Source of the DNA: SIG452 sp045540295
Lineage (GTDB): Bacteria; Bacillota; Clostridia; UMGS1840
Direction of reading: 5' to 3'
NCBI GenBank assembly: GCA_045540295.1
Contig: JAZQGY010000031.1
Location: 62,001 to 126,000, forward strand
DNA length: 64,000 nt
The translations under genes were made by a program, and so were the position numbers. The notes under the pieces were generated by a model, which saw only the letters and a program-made list of their open reading frames with translations, was not told where the DNA came from and ran no database searches. Positions 57,945 to 64,000 of the stretch are shown here, in pieces. Position 1 is the stretch's first letter. Every line of letters begins with the position of its first letter.

Positions 57945-58055
57945 AAAAAAATTGTGAGAATGTGCAACCTGAGCCAAAGCGCTGCTTTGGGGTACCCGAA
58001 GGCATATGTGCTATACGCCGGGTGACGAAGTTTGCACAGAGCAAGTTTTTTACAC
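57945..58055. repeat. Family-1 structured repeat, unit f
   Basis: Single diverged unit between sdpR and dnaJ. Outer arms are TGTGCAA (57961-57967) and TTGCACA (about 58032-58038). Hairpin 1 is CCAAAGC-GCT-GCTTTGG (57974-57990). Hairpin 2 is GGCATAT-GTGCT-ATACGCC (58001-58019, one A-C mismatch), flanked by CCCGAA and GGGTGACGAAGTT. Confidence 0.78.
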
Positions 58056-58059
58056 TCCT

Positions 58060-59202
58060 CTAGGAAAACATATTTTTTAAGGTATCTAAGAAAGATTTCT
58101 TTTTAGAATGATTTCCTTCTTCGCAACTTTTTTCAAAATCCTTTAAAATATCTTTTTGCTTTTGGGTAAGTTTTTTGGGAACTTCTAATTTCGCAATCAC
58201 ATACTGATTGCCACGGCCGTTACCGCGCAGATAGGGGATTCCTTTCCCCTTCAGCACAAATTTCGCTTCCGGCTGCGTGCCTTCGGGCACGGTTAATTCA
58301 ATCTTGCCGTCAACGGTGGGAACCACTAATTTTGCGCCCAATGCCGCTTCAGAAAAGGTAATAGGCAATTCCACATACACATCAAAGCCTTCTCTGCGGA
58401 AGATTTTATCCGGCTGCACACGGATTTCTAAGTATAAATCTCCGTTGGGGCCGCCACGAAGTCCCGGTTCCCCCTCGCCTCTGACGGTTAAAGTCTGACC
58501 GTCATCAATCCCTTTGGGAATATTGATTTCCAAGGTTTTGGTTTTTCTGATATGGCCGCTGCCACCGCAATTTGCACATTTTTCTTTAATAATCTGACCG
58601 CTGCCGCCACACTGGGAGCAGGGAGAAGAAGTCTGCATATTGCCAAAAGGTGTCCGCTGAATTCTGCGAACCTCACCGCTACCGTGACAGGTTGGGCAGG
58701 TTTCGGGCTGAGTGCCTTTTTTCGCACCGGTACCGTTACATTCAGGACAGTGGTCCTGTTTGGTAATGGTGATTTCCTTTTGCACACCAAAACAAGCTTC
58801 CATAAAGGTGATGGTGATGCTCTTTTGCAAATCCCGTCCCTTTTGAGGACCGTTTCTGCGGGATCGGGTGCCACCGCCAAAGCCACCAAAGCCGCCACCA
58901 AAAAAGCTATCAAAAATATCGGAAAAGCCACCAAAATCACTGTAGGCACCATATCCTGCGCCTGCTCCGCCGTTTTCAAAAGCTGCGTGACCAAACTGGT
59001 CATACTGCTGACGTTTCTGCGGGTCGGATAGAATTTCATAAGCTTCGTTTGCCTCTTTGAATTTGGTTTCCGCTTCTTTATTATCGGGGTTTAAGTCGGG
59101 ATGATACTTCTTGGCAACCTGACGGTATGCTTTTTTTAAGTCCGCCTCGCTTGCATCCTTGGAAACTCCCAACACTTCATAATAATCTCGTTTTTGAGCC
59201 AT
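58060..59202 (-). CDS. dnaJ: Chaperone DnaJ
   Basis: Hsp40 partner of DnaK. 380 residues: J domain with HPD (KKYHPDLNPDNKE), a Gly/Phe-rich linker (about 75-125), four CxxCxGxG zinc repeats (CPECNGTG, CPTCHGSG, CSQCGGSG, CANCGGSG) and the C-terminal substrate domains. The ATG at 59202 has GGAGA 8 nt upstream. Last gene of the hrcA-grpE-dnaK-dnaJ operon; a family-1 repeat follows its stop. Confidence 0.97.
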   Translation of the reverse strand: MAQKRDYYEVLGVSKDASEADLKKAYRQVAKKYHPDLNPDNKEAETKFKEANEAYEILSDPQKRQQYDQFGHAAFENGGAGAGYGAYSDFGGFSDIFDSFFGGGFGGFGGGTRSRRNGPQKGRDLQKSITITFMEACFGVQKEITITKQDHCPECNGTGAKKGTQPETCPTCHGSGEVRRIQRTPFGNMQTSSPCSQCGGSGQIIKEKCANCGGSGHIRKTKTLEINIPKGIDDGQTLTVRGEGEPGLRGGPNGDLYLEIRVQPDKIFRREGFDVYVELPITFSEAALGAKLVVPTVDGKIELTVPEGTQPEAKFVLKGKGIPYLRGNGRGNQYVIAKLEVPKKLTQKQKDILKDFEKSCEEGNHSKKKSFLDTLKNMFS

Positions 59203-59271
59203 AGACTGTCTCTCCATTTACGCAAGATATTTCCGACAGATTTCTCTGCCGGAAATATCCTCTTTGCTATT

Positions 59272-61113
59272 TTACTTATCGTCATCCACAACGGTGTAAT
59301 CCGCTTCGTAAGCACCGTCGTCACCCTGGGATGCACCGTTTGCCTGAGCTCCGCCCATACCAGCGCCGCCCATATTGGGATCACCCTGAGGATAGAGTTT
59401 GGATGCCACGGCATACATTTTCTGGGTAAGCGCTTCGGTACCTGCTTTGATAGCGTCGGTATCATCGCCCTTTAAAAGTTCTTTTAATTTATCAATTTCT
59501 GCCTGGATGCCGGATTTGTCTTCTGCACTCAGTTTGTCTCCCGCATCGGTTAAGGTTTTTTCGGTCTGGTAAACCATAGCATCTGCCTGGTTTTTCACGT
59601 CAACCGCTTCTTTTTTCTTCTTATCTTCCTGTGCAAACTGTTCTGCTTCTTTTACTGCTTTTTCAATATCTGCTTCGGATAAGTTGGTGGATGCGGTAAT
59701 GGTGATTGCCTGCTCTGCACCGGTACCTAAATCTTTTGCGCTAACGTGAACAATACCGTTGGCGTCAATGTCGAAGGTAACTTCAATCTGCGGAACACCT
59801 CTGGGAGCTGCAGGAATACCGGTCAGCTGGAAATTACCCAAGGTTTTGTTGCCGGCTGCCATTTCTCTTTCCCCTTGCAGAATGTGAATATCCACGGCGG
59901 TCTGGCCGTCTGCTGCAGTAGAGAATACCTGACTTTTCTTGGTGGGAATGGTAGTGTTTCTTTCGATTAACTTGGTGCAAACGCCACCTAAGGTTTCAAT
60001 TCCTAAAGACAGAGGAGTTACGTCTAATAACAGTAAGTCTTTTACATCCCCTGCTAACACACCTGCCTGAATTGCTGCACCGATAGCAACACATTCGTCA
60101 GGGTTAATCCCTTTGAAGGGTTCCTTCCCGATGAATTTTTTCACAGCTTCCTGAACAGCAGGAATTCTGGAGGAACCGCCGACTAAAAGCACTTTTGCAA
60201 TGTCGGAGGGAGAGAGTCCTGCGTCAGCCATTGCTTTCTTGGTGGGTTCCATGGTAGCCTGCACCAAATCTTCAGTTAATTGGTCAAATTTTGCTCGGGT
60301 TAAGGTCATATCCAGATGTTTGGGACCGGTTGCATCTGCGGTGATAAAGGGCAGATTAATGTTTGCGCTGGTCATGCCGGATAATTCAATCTTCGCCTTT
60401 TCTGCAGCTTCTTTTAATCTCTGCAGTGCCATTTTGTCTGCTCTTAAATCGATGCCGTTTTCTTTCTGGAATTCGTCTGCTAAATAGTTCATCACTCTGT
60501 CGTCAAAGTCATCACCGCCCAGACGGTTGTTACCGTTGGTTGCTAATACTTCAAACACGCCGTCACCAATTTCCAAAATGGAAACGTCGAAGGTACCGCC
60601 ACCTAAGTCATAAATCATAATTTTGTGGTCGGTGTCTTTATCCAAGCCGTATGCTAAGGATGCTGCGGTAGGTTCGTTGATAATACGAAGCACTTCCAAG
60701 CCTGCAATTTTACCTGCATCCTTGGTTGCCTGACGCTGAGAGTCAGAGAAGTATGCGGGAACGGTGATAACTGCTTGGGTAACGGTTTCGCCCAGATAGC
60801 TTTCTGCATCTGCTTTTAATTTCTGCAGAATCATTGCAGAAATTTCCTGGGGAGTGTAACTTTTGCCGTCAATATCTACTTTTTTGTTGGTACCCATGTC
60901 TCTTTTGATGGAGCTGATGGTTTTGTCGGGGTTGGTGATTGCCTGTCTTTTTGCAACCTGACCAACCAGTCTTTCACCGGTTTTGGTGAATGCAACAACG
61001 GAGGGAGTGGTTCTTGCGCCTTCTGCATTGGCGATAACCACCGGTTCGCCACCTTCCATAACTGCTACACAAGAGTTTGTAGTACCTAAGTCAATACCAA
61101 TAATTTTTGCCAT
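59272..61113 (-). CDS. dnaK: Chaperone DnaK
   Basis: Hsp70. 613 residues, the Gram-positive type. ATPase motifs: GIDLGTTNSCVAVMEGG, VPAYFSDSQRQATKDAGKIA, IYDLGGGTFDVSIL and LLVGGSSRIPAVQ; the substrate domain includes DVTPLSLGIET, and the C-terminal lid ends in a Gly-rich tail and EADYTVVDDDK. The ATG at 61113 has AAAGGAAG upstream; 13 extra codons are unsupported. Position 3 in the heat-shock operon. Confidence 0.98.
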   Translation of the reverse strand: MAKIIGIDLGTTNSCVAVMEGGEPVVIANAEGARTTPSVVAFTKTGERLVGQVAKRQAITNPDKTISSIKRDMGTNKKVDIDGKSYTPQEISAMILQKLKADAESYLGETVTQAVITVPAYFSDSQRQATKDAGKIAGLEVLRIINEPTAASLAYGLDKDTDHKIMIYDLGGGTFDVSILEIGDGVFEVLATNGNNRLGGDDFDDRVMNYLADEFQKENGIDLRADKMALQRLKEAAEKAKIELSGMTSANINLPFITADATGPKHLDMTLTRAKFDQLTEDLVQATMEPTKKAMADAGLSPSDIAKVLLVGGSSRIPAVQEAVKKFIGKEPFKGINPDECVAIGAAIQAGVLAGDVKDLLLLDVTPLSLGIETLGGVCTKLIERNTTIPTKKSQVFSTAADGQTAVDIHILQGEREMAAGNKTLGNFQLTGIPAAPRGVPQIEVTFDIDANGIVHVSAKDLGTGAEQAITITASTNLSEADIEKAVKEAEQFAQEDKKKKEAVDVKNQADAMVYQTEKTLTDAGDKLSAEDKSGIQAEIDKLKELLKGDDTDAIKAGTEALTQKMYAVASKLYPQGDPNMGGAGMGGAQANGASQGDDGAYEADYTVVDDDK

Positions 61114-61179
61114 AATAAAATCTTCCTTTCTATTCTCACTGGTTGTGAACAAAAAATAATGAATAATATATATAAAGGT

Positions 61180-61704
61180 TTACGCCTTAACTTTTACCAT
61201 ACTGTGGCGAATCACCTTGTCGCCTAAGGTGTATCCCTTCTGCAGCACTTCCACCACGGTGTCAGACTCCGCATCGCCGTCTTCACAGCGCAACACAGCG
61301 TTATGAAGCTCCGGATTAAAGGGTTCGTTCAGGGCAGGAATTTCGGTTACTCCAGCTTTTTCTAAAATCGTGCGGAACTGTTTTACCGTAAGTTCGATGC
61401 CTGCTTTAAACGCATTTCCGTCGGCAGCATCCTGGGTTAAGGATAATTCCAAAGTATCCAGAATGGGAAGCAACTTTCCTACGGTATCTGCCGCAGCATA
61501 AGTGTAGCTCACTTCCTTTTCCTTCTGGGTTCTTTTTTTGTAATTTTCAAATTCTGCCATCAGGCGAAGATTTTTGTCAGTAAGCTCCGCAATCTGAGCC
61601 TCCAGCTTCGCCATAGGGTTTTCTTCCGTGATTTCTTCGGTAGATTCAAAAGCAGTTTCTTGGGTTTCTTCCACCGCTTCGTTTTTCGTTTTATCGTTCT
61701 TCAT
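61180..61704 (-). CDS. grpE: Nucleotide exchange factor GrpE
   Basis: Releases ADP from DnaK. 174 residues: an acidic N-terminus (1-30), a long coiled coil (about 32-70, IAELTDKNLRLMAEFENYKKRT), and a beta domain with LEKAGVTEIPALNEPFNPELHNAV and VLQKGYTLGDKVIRHSMVKV. It overlaps the end of hrcA by 14 nt, with AAGGAG inside hrcA. Confidence 0.96.
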   Translation of the reverse strand: MKNDKTKNEAVEETQETAFESTEEITEENPMAKLEAQIAELTDKNLRLMAEFENYKKRTQKEKEVSYTYAAADTVGKLLPILDTLELSLTQDAADGNAFKAGIELTVKQFRTILEKAGVTEIPALNEPFNPELHNAVLRCEDGDAESDTVVEVLQKGYTLGDKVIRHSMVKVKA

Positions 61705-62749
61705 TGGAATCTCCTTCTGTGTGTTCTAAAATATCGCTCATAAGGCGAGACATTGCTTCTAAGGTGGTAATAACTTTGCCGTAGTTCATACGTTTGGGAC
61801 CGATTACCGCAATGGCACCGTTTCGTCCGCCGTATGCCTTGTAGGTGGAAACCACCATGCTTAAATCCTTATTCTTTAAAATAGGACTTTCATCTCCGAT
61901 GACAACGGTGATACCGTTTTTGTTATCGGCTGCAGCGGTGTTGATTAAGGAAGTAATCTGCTCCTTATCTTCCATTAAATCCAAAAATCCAAGCACCTTA
62001 TCCATACTGGAAAACTCTGGAGCTTTCAAGGTTTCGGATTTTCCGCTGAAATAGTATTCTCCCGCTCCGGACTGTGCCAGAGTATCGGTTACAAATTCTA
62101 ATATAATACCCAAAAGTTCAAAATTATCGTTAAAACGTCTTTTTAGACGTTCCACCTTGTCGGGTGTAATCATTTCCAGGGTGCATCCGGATAACTCTTC
62201 GTTTAGTATCTGTTTTAAATACAGCACGGAATTTTCATCAATATGGGTTAAGATGCGAACCTGCCGCTTCTTTATCATACCCGTGTTGGTCACTAATATA
62301 AACAATAAATAGTGTTCCGATGCCTTTACAATTTCAAAATGGCTGATGGCACCCGGATTCATACGGGGTGCTCCCGTTACTGCGGTAAGTCCTGTGGAAT
62401 CAGAAATGGTTTTTGCGGAAAAATCCAAAAACCGATTCAATTCTGAAAGATTTGCTTCCATTTTCTGTTTGATGAACTCCATTTCCATACTGGTGGCACG
62501 GATATTTTCAATTAAACTGTCCACATACAACCGATATGCTAAATTGGAGGGGATTCGTCCTGCCGAGGTGTGGGGCTGAGCCAGATAGCCCATTTCCTCT
62601 AAGTCCGACATTTCATTTCGGATGGTAGCGGAGGAAAGCCCGATATCACACTTTTTGGCAATGGTACGAGAGCCAACCGGCTCCGCGGTTTCAATGTAGT
62701 CTTCAATCAGCGCTTTTAAAATCGCCATTTTTCTGCCGTCCAGATCCAT
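61691..62749 (-). CDS. hrcA: Heat-inducible repressor HrcA
   Basis: Represses the dnaK and groE operons through CIRCE; needs GroEL to stay folded. 352 residues: winged helix (LKALIEDYIETAEPVGSRTI, DIGLSSATIRNEMSDLEEMG), then a GAF-like dimer domain and the family segment HTSAGRIPSNLAYRLYVD. A perfect CIRCE lies upstream (62815-62841). GAGGTG precedes the ATG. Confidence 0.97.
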   Translation of the reverse strand: MDLDGRKMAILKALIEDYIETAEPVGSRTIAKKCDIGLSSATIRNEMSDLEEMGYLAQPHTSAGRIPSNLAYRLYVDSLIENIRATSMEMEFIKQKMEANLSELNRFLDFSAKTISDSTGLTAVTGAPRMNPGAISHFEIVKASEHYLLFILVTNTGMIKKRQVRILTHIDENSVLYLKQILNEELSGCTLEMITPDKVERLKRRFNDNFELLGIILEFVTDTLAQSGAGEYYFSGKSETLKAPEFSSMDKVLGFLDLMEDKEQITSLINTAAADNKNGITVVIGDESPILKNKDLSMVVSTYKAYGGRNGAIAVIGPKRMNYGKVITTLEAMSRLMSDILEHTEGDSNEER

Positions 62750-62814
62750 TGATTGGCACCTCTCTTTCCTTGGTGTTGTCTATCAATCACTGTGTTTTCA
62801 AGCCTTTTTTATTG

Positions 62815-62841
62815 TTAGCACTCTTTTGGTTTGAGTGCTAA
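62815..62841 (-). promoter_or_regulatory. CIRCE operator
   Basis: TTAGCACTC-N9-GAGTGCTAA, identical to the consensus, just downstream of the hrcA promoter. Confidence 0.98.
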
Positions 62842-62848
62842 TAACTAT

Positions 62849-62877
62849 AAGATAGCAGACTTTTCCCCGTTTGTCAA
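62849..62877 (-). promoter_or_regulatory. Promoter of the hrcA-dnaK operon
   Basis: Minus strand TTGACA, 17 nt and TATCTT, immediately before CIRCE. The gap on to 63136 is AT-rich with nothing else recognised. Confidence 0.82.
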
Positions 62878-63136
62878 GTGTTTTTTGTAATTTTTTTTCG
62901 GAATTTCAAAAAAGAGTGTTTTTTCAGCAAAAAAGATATCGGAAAACAGATTTCCCCCGCCTTATATATAAAATAGTAAAGAACCGATTTTTCGACACAA
63001 TCTTTTCTAAAGAATTCCACAACTGCTGATTTTGTGTCAAAAAATGTTTTTTTAAAAAATTCTTTCTGCCATTTTCTTGCATTTTTCTACAGATTCCGTT
63101 ACGGTAGAAGAAAGCTTTAAAAAAAGGAGAATCAAA

Positions 63137-63535
63137 ATGAATCAACAAACACACATAAGCTCCGCTGCAGTCTGTGTAGAAAAATCCCAGCCCAATATTC
63201 CGCCAAAAACAGAAAGAATGTATGATCGCTTTCTTTACACGCTTTGTTTTTCCCCTTCTTTAAAAGGATATCCCTACATTAAGCAAGCCCTTTATTATGA
63301 ACAAAGAAACCGTCATCTGCTTCCGTCTCTCACCAAAGATATTTACGAAGAAATCTCCCGATGCTATCAAACGGAAATTTCTGCAGTGGAGCGTTGCATT
63401 ACCTTTTCGGTACAACGGGCATACAAGCAGAATCCCCATAAATTCAAGTTGCTGTTTCCCGACTGTCAAAAAGCACCCTCCAATTTTCGTTTTATAAAAA
63501 CCGTGGCACTGCACTTGCAAGCGGAAGAACTATAG
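63137..63535 (+). CDS. Stand-alone Spo0A C-terminal-like DNA-binding protein
   Basis: 132 residues. From about residue 38 it follows the Spo0A effector domain: LKGYPYIKQALYYEQRNRHL, LPSLTKDIYEEISRCYQTEI, SAVERCITFSVQRAYKQ and NFRFIKTVALHLQ. These match the Spo0A patterns KGYxYLRxAI, TKxLYPxIAxxF, SxVERAIRHAIExAW and NSEFIAMIAD. There is no receiver domain, so phosphorylation control is absent. ATG 63137 has AAAGGAG upstream. It is the only plus-strand gene between hrcA and hup. It may bind 0A-box-like sites; target genes are unknown. Confidence 0.75.
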   Translation: MNQQTHISSAAVCVEKSQPNIPPKTERMYDRFLYTLCFSPSLKGYPYIKQALYYEQRNRHLLPSLTKDIYEEISRCYQTEISAVERCITFSVQRAYKQNPHKFKLLFPDCQKAPSNFRFIKTVALHLQAEEL

Positions 63536-63560
63536 CAAAAAAGGCAACAAAAAAGGCAAC

Positions 63561-63595
63561 AAAAAAGGGTACCGGCAAATGCCGATACCCTTTTT
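63561..63595. terminator. Bidirectional terminator, hup / Spo0A-C gene
   Basis: GGGTACCGGC-AAAT-GCCGATACCC (one mismatch) with A and T runs. The direct repeat AAAAAAGGCAAC lies before it. Confidence 0.88.
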
Positions 63596-63611
63596 ATGAT
63601 CAAAAAACTTC

Positions 63612-63881
63612 TTATTTGATAGCGTCTTTGAAAGCTTTACCAGCTTTGAATACAGGAGCTTTGGATGCAGGGATTTTGATTTCCTGTTTGGTCTGGGGAT
63701 TTCTGCCGATTCTTGCAGCTCTCTTTTTCACTTCGAAAGTACCGAAGCCCATGATAGCTACTTTATCTCCTTTTTTTAATGCGCCGGTGATTGCATCGAT
63801 GGTTGCTGCTAATGCTTTTTCAGCTTCGGTTTTTTTGAAACCAGCTGCTGCAATTGCTGCAACTAATTCTGCTTTGTTCAT
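63612..63881 (-). CDS. hup: HU family DNA-binding protein
   Basis: Histone-like dimer that bends and packs DNA. 89 residues: MNKAELVAAIAA helix start, GFGTFEVKKRAARIGRNPQT with the Pro-tipped DNA-binding arm, and KAPVFKAGKAFKDAI end, all family hallmarks. ATG 63881 has GGAGG 8 nt upstream. Likely transcribed with the MazG-like gene upstream, a common clostridial order. Confidence 0.97.
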   Translation of the reverse strand: MNKAELVAAIAAAGFKKTEAEKALAATIDAITGALKKGDKVAIMGFGTFEVKKRAARIGRNPQTKQEIKIPASKAPVFKAGKAFKDAIK

Positions 63882-63932
63882 TTCAATTTCCTCCAAAATA
63901 AATTTATTGTTTTAAAAAAATTTTTGTCTGTT

Positions 63933-64000
63933 TTATGGTTCAAATCTTGCAATATACTTTTCATTCTGGCGATACATGGCAGTTTCTAAATCCACTTTCT
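63933..64000 (-). CDS. 3' end of a MazG-like gene (partial)
   Basis: Only the last 21 residues are in the window: VDLETAMYRQNEKYIARFEP and stop. They match the end pattern of MazG nucleotide pyrophosphohydrolases (DPEEALRRTNEKFIRRFE), and mazG often precedes hup in Clostridia. The protein would end sooner than many MazG proteins. The fragment is short, so this is tentative. Confidence 0.45.
   Translation of the reverse strand, partial: KVDLETAMYRQNEKYIARFEP

Overview
The window looks like chromosomal DNA of a low-GC, Gram-positive, spore-forming Clostridia (Bacillota). Evidence: sporulation genes (yunB, ytfJ, a stand-alone Spo0A-type DNA-binding domain), the scpA-scpB-DUF2953-ytfJ-dacF-rluB block, the dnaG-rpoD pair, HrcA/CIRCE heat-shock control, a T-box in front of ileS, a Firmicutes-type 6S RNA, and many consensus TTGACA-N17-TATAAT promoters. 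I cannot name the species. Most of the window is ordinary housekeeping DNA with short gaps, and many start codons are fixed by clear AGGAGG-like sites, including several TTG starts.

Layout. 1-5.7 kb: a stalk-domain surface protein, an HtrA protease, a zinc-ribbon membrane protein, then an OPT transporter with a PqqD-like gene. 6-16.4 kb (minus): phosphoglucomutase, rluB, dacF, ytfJ, DUF2953, scpB, scpA, site-2 protease, yunB, rpoD, dnaG. 16.6-27 kb: class A PBP (+), hisD and pyrE (-), nrdR, mnmA, a secreted protein, 6S RNA, glyA, rarA and a RAYT transposase (+). 27-37 kb (minus): a secreted protein-yycH-yycI-polA operon, uppP, and an IleS2-type ileS behind an Ile T-box. 37-43 kb (minus): a MuF-barnase toxin with barstar, an amino-sugar operon (nahK-like, ROK, nagB, nagA) and a double-AbrB regulator. 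43.4-53.4 kb: two tRNA clusters (4 plus-strand, 5 minus-strand) bracketing hisK, an M20 peptidase, a Nif3-like gene, an HpcH aldolase, uraA-upp and a MATE pump. 53.6-64 kb (minus): hisF, NUDIX, prmC, DUF1385, sdpI-sdpR, dnaJ-dnaK-grpE-hrcA, a plus-strand Spo0A-C protein, hup and the end of a MazG-like gene.

The most unusual content is in the gaps. Two unrelated families of structured intergenic repeats can be read directly. Family 1 (six copies, about 110 bp, at three loci) has a long closing stem around two hairpins and lies just past the stop codons of minus-strand genes. Family 2 (two copies, 176 and 178 bp, bounded by ATCGAT) is a chain of about seven hairpins joined by CGATAT/ATATCG linkers. 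Both copies lie in the same orientation directly after the terminator of a tRNA cluster. In both families the hairpin arms differ between copies but stay complementary, which suggests that the fold, not the sequence, is conserved. REP-like palindromes also occur, including a pair inside the RAYT transposase gene.
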